A DNA stretch of 64,000 nt from Panorpa germanica. Lineage: Eukaryota > Arthropoda > Insecta > Mecoptera > Panorpidae. Location: NCBI GenBank assembly GCA_963678705.1, contig OY783216.1, positions 12,276,001 through 12,340,000 on the forward strand. Reading direction: 5' to 3'. Position 1 is the stretch's first letter; the number at the start of each line of letters is the position of its first letter. Under the pieces are notes generated by a model. That model was not told the DNA's origin. It did not search any database and was given only the letters and a program-made list of their open reading frames with translations. This document shows, piece after piece, positions 42,750 through 52,209 of this stretch. A program made the position numbers and the translations under genes.

Positions 42750-45700
42750 GTGTTACCATATATTATAGATCCTATTTTAAATATAAAACTATTAATAGAC
42801 ACAGGAAGCAATCGCTCATTAATTAACCCCGAAATTATATATAAATATTTACCTGAAACTATAAGTAACGAGCCTTTTGTTATAAAAACAGCCCATAATA
42901 CCAGCAAGCACAACGAAGTTGCACGAGTACCATTATTTCCGATTTTTAATTCTCCAGAAGAAACGCTTAAATTATATCTATTCAAATTTAACAAAAAATA
43001 CGATGGACTACTCGGTATGGAGCTATTAAGAAAATTTAAACTAGACTTTATTAATCAAAAATTGACGACCGAAAATGCGGTAATACCTATTCATTTTCAA
43101 TGTATAACAAAAGCTCAGATAAACAAAATAGAGATTCGACATAATCACCTTAATGAGGAAGAGAAATTTAATTTACACAAACTACTAAACGATTATGCCG
43201 ATCTATTTAGAAAAGAAGAAGAGCAACTTAGTTTCACAAATAACATCAAACACGAAATTAAAACTAATAATGACGAACCTATATATACAAAAACTTATAG
43301 ATATCCTTATATCTATAAGGAGGAAATAAAGAAACAAATAAATAAACTACTCCACGACAAAATCATTCAACCGTCGAACTCACCATGGTCATCACCTGTA
43401 TGGATGGTACCCAAAAAGGACGACGCAAGTGGAAGAAAGAAATTTAGAATGGTCATAGACTACCGTAATCTAAATAACAAAACTATTGATGACAGGTATC
43501 CAATACCCAACATCGCTGACATACTTGACAAATTAGGTAAAAGTCAATATTTTACAACATTAGATCTTGATAGTGGGTTTCATCAGATAGAAATGAAGGA
43601 ATCTGATATTCCTAAAACTGCGTTTAACGTCGAGAATGGGCATTATGAGTTTAGACGTATGCCATTCGGGTTAAAGAACGCCCCCGCCACTTTTCAAAGA
43701 GTGATGGATAACATCCTCAGAGATCTAATGCCCCACACTTGTTTAGTTTATTTAGATGATATACTAATATACTCGACATCGCTACAAGAACACATGGCAA
43801 AACTAAAATTAGTATTGAACAAACTGAGAAGTGCAAATATGAAGGTGCAGATAGACAAATGCGAATTCTTGAAAAAGGAAACTGAATTTTTGGGTCATGT
43901 AATAACCCCAGAAGGAGTTAGACCTAACCCAAAAAAAATTGAGGCAATCAGAAAATTTCCTACACCAAAAACAATAACAGAAATAAAGTCATTTCTGGGA
44001 TTAGTAGGGTATTATAGGAAATTCATAAAAGATTTCGCCGGAATAACGAAGCCTATGACTAGATGTTTAAAAAAAAACGTAGCAATAAAACATGACGAAG
44101 AATACATCAAAGCATTCAACACAATGAAGGAAATATTGTGCAATTCCCCTTTGTTACAATACCCTGATTTTCAAAAACCATTTGTATTGACTACAGATGC
44201 GTCCAATTATGCCCTGGGAGCGATACTTTCGCAAGGACCTATAGGATCCGACAAACCCATCGCATATGCATCGAGGACATTAAACGAGTCGGAACAAAAT
44301 TATTCCACCATAGAAAAAGAACTCTTAGCAATCATTTGGGCAACAAAATACTTTAGACCCTACTTATATGGAAGAAAATTCACCATGGTCACTGACCATA
44401 AACCACTTGTGTGGCTGAATTCATTAAAAGACCCAAACATGAAAATGATAAGGTGGAAAACTAAATTGTCTGACTACGACTATACTGTAGAATACAAAAA
44501 GGGAAAGAAAAATACGAATGCAGACGCACTGAGTAGAATCAAAATAAATGCACTTGAAAATGAGGATTTTGACAGTCTATTTAACAATCCGGAAGTTATA
44601 ACAGCTCTAGACGACTTCATGACGGCAGCGGACGCGCTAGATAACGATAGCTCTAGCCTGTACAATAACCCTGACGATACGGAGAGAAGTGAAATAAACA
44701 CACCAGTTTTAGAACCCTTACCGGAAATAGTAGCAAATGAAAGACCTAACTCAATAACAGAGCACCCTCCTGTAATCCAAATACCCAGCGAGGAAAGCTC
44801 AGAAGATTCAAACACCATGCATTCAAAAGAAGATTCAACACCAGGCATCACGATCAGCGAGGACCCATTAGAAACTAAAAGAAACCAAATAATAATTATC
44901 TCTGAACCAACACCAATGCAATGTAAAAACACTAAAATCGACGGTAAAGAACAAATTAAATTAAGTATTCAAGGAAATCAAGAAAAACACGACTTATTAA
45001 TATTCACACTAACCAAACTAAATCCAAATAAAACCTATTATATACACTGTGATGATAATATATACAAAATTTATAATGATCTAAAAATTAATACCTTCGA
45101 CAAATACAAGCTAATACGTTGTATAAAGAGAGTTAGCATTAAAACGGATCCCGACGATCAAAAATACATAATTCAACAATATCATGAGGGAAAAACTCAG
45201 CACCGAGGAATAGATGCCACATATAAATTAATTTGCGAAAGATATACGTGGTCTAGTCTACGTAAAGATGTTGAAAATTTCATCAATAACTGCAGCACAT
45301 GTAAACAGTGCAAATATAACAGAAAACCAATTAAAGCACCGCTAAATAATACCGAAACACCTGAGAGACCATTTGAGAAATTACATATAGATACGTTTGG
45401 TATAGACAATACCCAATTCCTTACTATAATAGATGTATTTTCAAAATACACACAGGCATACAAAATCGCCAATAGGTCATCCACAGAAATTGCCGATAAA
45501 CTAATAACGTATTTCTCACACCACGGCATACCTAATCATATTACGATGGATGGAGGAACTGAATTCTCAAATAATCTCATCAAAGAATTACTAGAATTAC
45601 ATAAAATCGAAATTCATATAACAACACCATACAGACACGAAAGTAATTCTCCAATAGAACGAGCACATTCCACGATACTAGAACTATATCGTATAGTGAA

Positions 45701-46772
45701 ACATAAACATGATCTTACACCCGAAACAATTATGAAATATGCTATTATAGGATATAACGAAACCCCACATTCTAGTACAACATATAAACCTTTTGAAATA
45801 ATAAATGGACACTTACAAACCAAGTCAGTATTGCTTATGGATTATGATAAAACACTCATGGACTTATACACCCAAAATCATAAAACTAAAATCTCAACCC
45901 TATACTCAAAAATTAAAGAAATAAATGCAAATCGAAAAGAACAGGTTATTAATAAGAGAAATGCTACCGTTAAAGACCCAAACGTAAAACAAGGAGATAT
46001 AGTATACCTCAACACTAAATCAAAACAGGGCAAAAGCCGAATAAAGAACACAGGACCCTTTAAAGTACTAGAAGTGTCCGATACTTATATAGCTAAAATA
46101 GAAGACCTAAAAAATAAAAAATTAAGAGAAACACATGTAGATAACCTAGTGAAAACCAAAATGAAAAACCCAACTTCAAACGAACTTAACGAAGAAGGAA
46201 GTAATGTACTATTCGAATGTACTAAACTACCTGTAGATAACATAGGAAAAACCAAAATGAAAAACCCAACTCCAAACGAGTTTAATGAGAAAGGAATTAA
46301 CGTCCTATTCGAACACACTACACTACCTGTCGATAAATCTAAGACAGATTATATTCTACACCTAGTTCACGACAAATTTAACCCCAGAGACGAAAAACCA
46401 AGATACTACAACGGATTCGCAAAGTTAATAGCAAAGGACACACCCAATTTCGAATACATATTAAATAAAGCTAAAAGAACTAATAACCTCGTAGAGATCC
46501 TATACAAACTCACGCGAGGCAGAACATTTGGACACACAATAAATCTTGTCTGCAATCAACAAAACTGCCTTGACAAACTTGCCAAATTTCTAAAAGAATT
46601 TGAAAATTCACCAACCGAATTAATAATACGAATGCCCCCTATAGCACAAGGACTTTTTAATAGAACAAAAGAAGAGGTCCTAGAAGTATTTAAACGGCAT
46701 GGGCCCACAAAGCACAAATACATCATGCACTCAAATCCCGAAATACAAATGAATTATTTATTTATTAATTAA
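42750..46772 (+). CDS. pol: B2 Pol polyprotein, about 1340 aa (protease, RT, RNase H, integrase)
   Basis: Open frame with no early ATG, probably entered by -1 frameshift upstream, since the frame is open from 42687. Protease L-L-I-D-T-G-S-N near residue 17. RT about 150-400 with L-D-D in Y-L-D-D-I-L-I near 335. RNase H starts near 480 (T-T-D-A-S). Integrase: H-x-H and C-x2-C zinc region at about 815-855, catalytic D (H-I-D-T-F-G) near 880, second D (M-D-G-G) near 933, and Glu (P-I-E-R-A) with 35 residues between D and E. A long C-terminal tail has a tandem K-T-K-M-K-N-P-T repeat. All catalytic residues that I can check are present. Confidence 0.92.
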   Translation: MLPYIIDPILNIKLLIDTGSNRSLINPEIIYKYLPETISNEPFVIKTAHNTSKHNEVARVPLFPIFNSPEETLKLYLFKFNKKYDGLLGMELLRKFKLDFINQKLTTENAVIPIHFQCITKAQINKIEIRHNHLNEEEKFNLHKLLNDYADLFRKEEEQLSFTNNIKHEIKTNNDEPIYTKTYRYPYIYKEEIKKQINKLLHDKIIQPSNSPWSSPVWMVPKKDDASGRKKFRMVIDYRNLNNKTIDDRYPIPNIADILDKLGKSQYFTTLDLDSGFHQIEMKESDIPKTAFNVENGHYEFRRMPFGLKNAPATFQRVMDNILRDLMPHTCLVYLDDILIYSTSLQEHMAKLKLVLNKLRSANMKVQIDKCEFLKKETEFLGHVITPEGVRPNPKKIEAIRKFPTPKTITEIKSFLGLVGYYRKFIKDFAGITKPMTRCLKKNVAIKHDEEYIKAFNTMKEILCNSPLLQYPDFQKPFVLTTDASNYALGAILSQGPIGSDKPIAYASRTLNESEQNYSTIEKELLAIIWATKYFRPYLYGRKFTMVTDHKPLVWLNSLKDPNMKMIRWKTKLSDYDYTVEYKKGKKNTNADALSRIKINALENEDFDSLFNNPEVITALDDFMTAADALDNDSSSLYNNPDDTERSEINTPVLEPLPEIVANERPNSITEHPPVIQIPSEESSEDSNTMHSKEDSTPGITISEDPLETKRNQIIIISEPTPMQCKNTKIDGKEQIKLSIQGNQEKHDLLIFTLTKLNPNKTYYIHCDDNIYKIYNDLKINTFDKYKLIRCIKRVSIKTDPDDQKYIIQQYHEGKTQHRGIDATYKLICERYTWSSLRKDVENFINNCSTCKQCKYNRKPIKAPLNNTETPERPFEKLHIDTFGIDNTQFLTIIDVFSKYTQAYKIANRSSTEIADKLITYFSHHGIPNHITMDGGTEFSNNLIKELLELHKIEIHITTPYRHESNSPIERAHSTILELYRIVKHKHDLTPETIMKYAIIGYNETPHSSTTYKPFEIINGHLQTKSVLLMDYDKTLMDLYTQNHKTKISTLYSKIKEINANRKEQVINKRNATVKDPNVKQGDIVYLNTKSKQGKSRIKNTGPFKVLEVSDTYIAKIEDLKNKKLRETHVDNLVKTKMKNPTSNELNEEGSNVLFECTKLPVDNIGKTKMKNPTPNEFNEKGINVLFEHTTLPVDKSKTDYILHLVHDKFNPRDEKPRYYNGFAKLIAKDTPNFEYILNKAKRTNNLVEILYKLTRGRTFGHTINLVCNQQNCLDKLAKFLKEFENSPTELIIRMPPIAQGLFNRTKEEVLEVFKRHGPTKHKYIMHSNPEIQMNYLFIN

Positions 46773-46829
46773 TTATAAATAAATATATTAAAAACACGAT
46801 CAAGTACTAAGAAATCCTGATTGTTGCAG

Positions 46830-48528
46830 GATCATCACCGCAATCAACACCAGCGATATTAACGAATGCCGAATTATTAAAATCACTGATAACCCAGGAT
46901 TATATCCTGTGCAACTAGGAACAGCCCAAAACATCAAGGAATATTGGACTTTAGTCAAGAAAATAGATTTGGACCCCTTAATAAAATATTATAACCACGT
47001 ACACTTGACTAGAGAAGATATTAAAACGAAATTAGAAAAAAAGAAATTTACAAGATATGGGCACAGCACTGCTGTAATGGACATCCTGGATATGGAAATA
47101 AGTAGAAAATTTAAACAAATTCTCCCAACTCGAAGAGAAAAAAGAGGCTTCATAGATGGCTTAGGTACTGTTTGGAAAGCAATCGGTGGAAACCTAGACG
47201 CTAACGACGGCGAGCGTATAAATTTAGCCCTGGAAACACTTGATAATAAACAAGAAACTCTAAATAAAGCTATATCTAAACAAATAAAATTAACGAACGA
47301 TATACTCGATCAATTTAAATCGGCCCTACACACCATTGATTCTAATCAAGAAGAACTAGATAAACGTACCAAATTCCTAATGAACGATATCGATAAACTC
47401 CAACACCAAGTATTTAACATCTTTATAACAGAATCGATCGGACTTGTCAGTCAATCAATGCAATTACTTTTGCACCTACTAAGAACCATTGAAACTGACA
47501 TAACATTCGCTAAACTGAACACGCTTAGTGGTTCAATCCTAGAACCTGATCACCTATTAGCAGAATTACAAGCAATAAAGGAACATGTTGATACAACCAA
47601 ACATATCAAACTGCCTTACGATATTACATCAGAGAACATTCAACAATATGAAACTATTAGCAAAGTCAAAGCATACACCAATAAAAACTTAATCGTTTTT
47701 GTAATAAATATACCACTAGTAAACCCTAATATATTTACGTATTATAAACTATATCCAATCCCCATACCTTATAACAATAAATTCCAAATGATTATTCCCA
47801 GAACCCAATACACCATTGTGAATGAGTATAAACATGTAGATTTTAATGCACCCTGCAAAGAAATATATAACAATCAATTCCTATGCAAGCTTAGCGAACC
47901 ACTCAACATCGAGGAAACCACCTGCGAGATAGAACTAATTCAAAACCAGCCAACCAGCAAATGTCAACCCTTAGTGATTTCTCTAACCGGCATCAAGATA
48001 CAGAACATCGAATTCAACACCTGGATGTTAATCACAAATGACGAAATCAGTGGCACCTTAACATGCAACAGCCAGCGTGACATACGTCTACAAGGAACGT
48101 ATATAATACACCTTGCACGAGATTGTCAATTTTCTGTTTCAGATAATACTCTTCAATACATGGATATAGAAGAGAAAGTCGAAGCCTGGAACACCATTTC
48201 CCTGCCGAAAATACCAGAGATCCAAAACAAACACCTAAACATCTCTACCGCGACCAACCTAAAACACCTGGACCTGGGCAACGTAGACAAACTACAGACC
48301 ACCCTAGCCCTACTAACTGAAGACTTCGATGACAGAAAAATCCCATACTATGTGCACATAATTAATTATACACTATTACCCATATTATTCATAATAATTA
48401 CTATTGTAGTATACAAGATAATCAAATATTTTAGAAAAATAAAAATAATAAAAAATGAAAATGCACAAGAAATAGATAGCAAAAATATTGAAGAGTTGCA
48501 AAAACCTTTTGCTACATTTGAAGCATAA
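46830..48528 (+). CDS. env: B2 Env glycoprotein (errantivirus type)
   Basis: Open to the stop at 48526-48528. No ATG near the start; the frame begins at a splice acceptor (AG at 46828-46829) and should be joined to the leader exon at 41201-41244. Features: basic furin-type site R-R-E-K-R near 47130-47147 followed by a G-F-I-D-G-L-G fusion-peptide-like start, heptad-like helices after it, a Cys-containing ectodomain, a membrane segment near the C-terminus (about 48364-48420) and a tail of about 40 residues. This layout is that of the baculovirus-F-like Env of errantiviruses. Described from the genomic copy only. Confidence 0.85.
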
Positions 48529-48549
48529 GATTTTATCTTATAGGGGAGG

Positions 48550-48839
48550 TGTTATAGCACACATTCCATACAACACAAAACTAACAGTGTCTCTTCAGTA
48601 TCTTTGCTGACCAAGCACTCTAGAGATAGTAAAATAGTATATAAGTAGTGTATTAGTCTTAATCTAATTAGTTCAAGTTTATGTATAATCTGCATCGCGC
48701 AGATAGTAATTAGCTGGCTCACCATTTGAGTTCATGTATAAACTGCATCGCGCAGTTAGTAATTGAATCAAATAAATATTATTTAAGTAAACTTAAAATA
48801 AATTGTTTTTTTTATTAAAGTCTAAATTACTCAAACTTT

Positions 48840-48842
<3 letters not shown>
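48550..48842 (+). repeat. B2 3' LTR
   Basis: 293 bp, almost identical to the 5' LTR, preceded by AGGGGAGG. Confidence 0.9.

Positions 48843-48871
<29 letters not shown>
48843..48871. repeat. (TA)n microsatellite
   Basis: AT tract between B2 and E. Confidence 0.85.
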
Positions 48872-48875
<4 letters not shown>

Positions 48876-49557
48876 ACGAATTTGCGGGCGTCTGAGTATA
48901 CAAAAATTATAGTTATAAAATAATAGTTGGAATTAGCAGAAAAGGTTACGCATCCCTGCACAAATATCTAGACGTTTCGATAACGAGGCTGTTTACTAGT
49001 TGGCGCATAACTTATACGCGTGTGTGTTCCTGGAAATGAACGTAAACAACTGCACTTGTGTTATTGTTTACATGTGAACGTTCTAGAACCAAATACTACG
49101 CGTATGGAGTGGAACGTCATAGAACTAGACGGAAGGTCAAACAGCGTATCTGGATAATTGTTGGAATATTCTGGAAAGTCAGAGGTGTCGTGACCAGGGA
49201 TAGTCTGCTGCGTAGACCTTGGATATAAAAGGAGCAAAGCATCGCGTCGCAAGGGAGTCAGCGTTAGTGAGTCAGTGGGAATAAGTCAGTCAGTGAGAAG
49301 AGTTTTACAACAGCAGTCAGTCCGCAAGAAAAGAACAGTCAAAACAAGTGAAATATTAAACAGTAAAAATTATAAAGTAGTTGTAATTGTTTTTGTGTTA
49401 ATAAATAAAGTTTATAAAAGTGTAAATCCTTCTTCTTATTTTAACTGTGGCTATTTATTAATTATTAAGTTACAACGCGACTAATTAGTGTAAACAATTG
49501 CTTCCGCTCGGCAATCAACTAAAAAGAACCCCGTCGTCGCTAAGTAAAATTGTAACA
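48872..49557 (+). repeat. E 5' LTR
   Basis: 686 bp, TGTTACGAATTTG...ATTGTAACA with a 5-bp inverted end TGTTA/TAACA. TATAAAA at 49224-49230, a likely start TCAGCGT at about 49258, and AATAAA near 49401. Confidence 0.9.
49224..49230 (+). promoter_or_regulatory. TATA box of E LTR
   Basis: TATAAAA, about 34 bp before TCAGCGTT. The same in the 3' LTR at about 51557. Confidence 0.6.
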
Positions 49558-49821
49558 TTTGGTGTCAGAAGTGGGATAGCTACAGTTACGACCACTGCAG
49601 AACGAATTCCAAGAAGAAAAACAGGAGAGTCTGAAACTACGTTTCCAAAGAGACTTCCAGAAACTTCTAGTCGGGATTTGCCGCAAGAAGGATTTTCAGA
49701 AGAGGAAGGTTCGAGAAAAACGGAAATATTGATTTCAAAGAAACTTCCAGAGTGTCCAGAACCTTCCAGAAACTTCTAGAAAATAACTTTAAAACAATTG
49801 ATAACACAACACGCAACCAAT

Positions 49822-50601
49822 ATGGAGAAATTATTAAAAGAAATTAAGGAAATTATGCTAGTGCAAATTGCGCAGTCCGAAGAAAATGCTGAATTAATAA
49901 GAGAGATGAAATTAGAATTACAAGAACAAATGGAAAAGTCTAGAAGACAAATGATTGAGAAATTTTAAGAACAGGCTGAACAATCAAGAACAGTAATTCG
50001 CGAGAAGTGTAATGCGTTTCAAGCGCAATTGCAAAATGTTGAAGAAGCTTGCCGAGGATCCAGAAAGGAATTAGAAACGCGTATAAATAAAACAGAAGAT
50101 AATGTGACACAAAGTCTCCAATCAGTGACAATACAAGAGATGGTGGAGACAAAAATTGAAGAAAAAGAAAAACGCGTTGAAATCGTTCAAAAGAACAGTA
50201 AGCAAGCTACAGAAGAAAGATCAGCGGACCTAGTGACTGACATCGAACGATATGTGAACCGTGCTGCAGGTAAAGCCCCCAGATATTTCACGAACGCAGT
50301 ACGAGAGCGCAGATTAAAAGGGGCCATAATAATTACGAAGCTAAAGAACATTAATGAAGCTTCTACGACCGCGCTTCAGATTAAAGCAATAACACAAGTT
50401 CCTGAAGTGAACTACGCATGGAGCGCCTCCACTGCATTTTACCCCCTACAAGCTACTCCGGCTATGAACAAAGAACAGAATTTGGATCAAGAAAATGAAA
50501 GCAGAAGCCGTGGTAATTTAAGAAGAAGAAGAGGAATTCAATGGCCTTACGACAGGGGCAGAAAATCTATTGCGAATGGCGCAAACTTCCCTCTCCACTA
50601 A
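49822..50601 (+). pseudogene. E gag-like coiled-coil remnant
   Basis: From the ATG at 49822 a Glu/Gln/Lys-rich, coiled-coil-like frame is interrupted by a TAA at 49966-49968, then is open through 50029-50601 in the same frame. A basic stretch with R-R-R-R lies near the end. No zinc knuckle or capsid motif that I recognise. Probably the N-terminal part of a Ty3-type gag. Confidence 0.55.
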
Positions 50602-50616
50602 CAAACAATAGAAGGG

Positions 50617-50692
50617 AATGGGTCCAAACAGGTGAAGACCTAAAAAGCTCCCTCGTGGGTCCAAACAGGTGAAGACCTAAAAAGCTCCCTAG
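50617..50692. repeat. Tandem duplication of 38 bp in E
   Basis: GGGTCCAAACAGGTGAAGAC followed by CTAAAAAGCTCCCT occurs twice in direct succession (from 50620 and from 50657), apparently a recent duplication in the non-coding part. Confidence 0.75.
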
Positions 50693-51204
50693 TACGATTT
50701 AATGAGGTGAACATTTCCCGACACATGCAACCCTACAGAAGATACGGCAGAAGTTGTACATTAGTGAAAAGATGATGTCACATACATTGTGAGGACACCT
50801 TCCGAAGAGTACTGCGAAATCATGGCGCAAGAACTAGAAGAAGTCCACCCGTTTTCGTAAGAACGCCGTGAGCAATGGATCGCTACGTAAAGCGTTACGA
50901 TTGTGAAAAACTTAGTCAGCGCTTTTGCAAAGGTGATGCAGTATGGCTTAATTATCGTAAGAAAAATAGAAGACGAAGCACTAAGCTGTAAGCCGAAAAG
51001 GAAGGACCGTATTTGAAAATAGCCGTAAGTTTAGGACGTGATCTACAACGTGCAGAGGTCAGTCTGAGGGAAATGCATCAACGTTCACCGAGACTGGCGC
51101 GACAATGAACGAGGGTGAAAATGCTCCGGACTGGGAGTTAACGGAATCAGCCGCCCGATGAAAATTATAAGCCCTCGGGACGAGCGCTTTTAAGAGGGGG
51201 AAAG
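50690..51204 (+). pseudogene. E pol remnant (integrase C-terminal domain)
   Basis: Around 50920-51060 the reading G-D-A-V-W-L-N-Y-R then E-K-E-G-P-Y resembles the GPY/F-type C-terminal domain of Ty3 integrases, with a stop between the two motifs. The rest up to the 3' LTR is not interpretable. Confidence 0.5.
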
Positions 51205-51886
51205 TGTTACGAATTTGCGGGCGTCCGAGGATACAAAAATTATAGTTATAAACTAATAGCTGGAATTAGCAGAAAAGGTTACGCATCCCTGCACAAATAT
51301 CTGGACGTTTCGATAACGAGGCTGTTTACTAGTTGGCGCATAACTTATACGCGTGTGTGTTCCTGGAAATGAACGTAAACAACTGCACTTGTGTTATTGT
51401 TTACATGTGAACGTTCTAGAACCAAATACTACGCGTATGGAGTGGAACGTCATAGAACTAGACGGAAGGTCAAACAGCGTATCTGGATAATTGTTGGAAT
51501 ATTCTGGAAAGTCAGAGGTGTCGTGACCAGGGATAGTCTGCTGCGTAGACCTTGGATATAAAAGGAGCAAAGCATCGCGTCGCAAGGGAGTCAGCGTTAG
51601 TGAGTCAGTGGAAATAAGTCAGTCAGTGAGAAGAGTTTTACAACAGCAGTCAGTCCGCAAGAAAAGAACAGTCAAAACAAGTGAAATATTAAACAGTAAA
51701 AATTATAAAGTAGTTGTAATTGTTTTTGTGTTAATAAATAAAGTTTATAAAAGTGTAAATCCTTCTTCTTATTTTAATTGTGGCTATTCATTAATTATTA
51801 AGTTACAACGCGACTAATTAGTGTAAACAATTGCTTCCGCTCGGCAATCAACTAAAAAGAACCCCGTCGTCGCTAAGTAAAATTGT

Positions 51887-51890
<4 letters not shown>
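51205..51890 (+). repeat. E 3' LTR
   Basis: 686 bp, about 99% like 48872-49557. Confidence 0.9.

Positions 51891-51923
<33 letters not shown>
51891..51923. repeat. (TA)n microsatellite
   Basis: AT tract between E and A6. Confidence 0.85.
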
Positions 51924-51927
<4 letters not shown>

Positions 51928-52178
51928 AGGCCCTAAAGCCTATAAAAGGTGGTATTTGTCAGGATCTGTGTTTATGCGTAGAATAAATTAAACAGATATG
52001 GTTATGATTAATATGATTTAATAACTAAATATAAAACTGATACAAATTATTAGGTGTTGCTACTTTAACACTTCTCAAGAGACTGCCTGGCTATACCGTG
52101 TATATCAAGTACATTCAACTTAATAACTATTTTACAATATAAATTCAAATTTTGGCGGGTATAATAATCTTATTCTTA
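51924..52178 (-). repeat. A6 3' LTR
   Basis: Family A LTR, about 255 bp, with an extra TATG near 51996. Confidence 0.9.
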
Positions 52179-52209
52179 GAGTCGGCCTTTCCTGACTTCA
52201 TGATTGTCC

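Larger units (their letters stand above)
40722..48842 (+). mobile_element. B2: errantivirus-like endogenous retrovirus, near-complete
   Basis: 8121 bp, LTRs of 293 bp differing at very few positions, PBS TGGCGCAGTCG, gag-pol-env order, polypurine tract AGGGGAGG before the 3' LTR, TATAT on both sides. Pol and env are open, gag has two stops. Closely related to B1 in LTR, leader, integrase C-terminus and env. Env with a furin-type site and an integrase with D-D-35-E spacing place it with insect errantiviruses (Metaviridae). It is an old viral copy in the genome; gag damage makes this copy defective. Confidence 0.92.
48872..51890 (+). mobile_element. E: non-autonomous Ty3-type LTR element
   Basis: 3019 bp with 686-bp LTRs that differ at roughly eight positions, PBS TGGTGTCAGAAGTGGGAT (49560-49577, tRNA-Leu type), polypurine AAGAGGGGGAAAG before the 3' LTR, ends in (TA)n. 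The inside keeps only a coiled-coil gag remnant and the integrase C-terminal domain. It moved fairly recently and must have depended on another copy. Confidence 0.85.

Noticed and set aside
44480-44932. 150-aa minus-strand ORF inside B2 pol
   Set aside because: Shadow of the pol frame, hydrophobic only because the sense strand is rich in acidic codons.
49061-49252. Identical 63-aa minus-strand ORFs in both E LTRs (also 51394-51585)
   Set aside because: Lies across the LTR promoter region in antisense; duplicated with the LTR, with no domain seen. A trace of the same ORF in E2 is explained by LTR homology.
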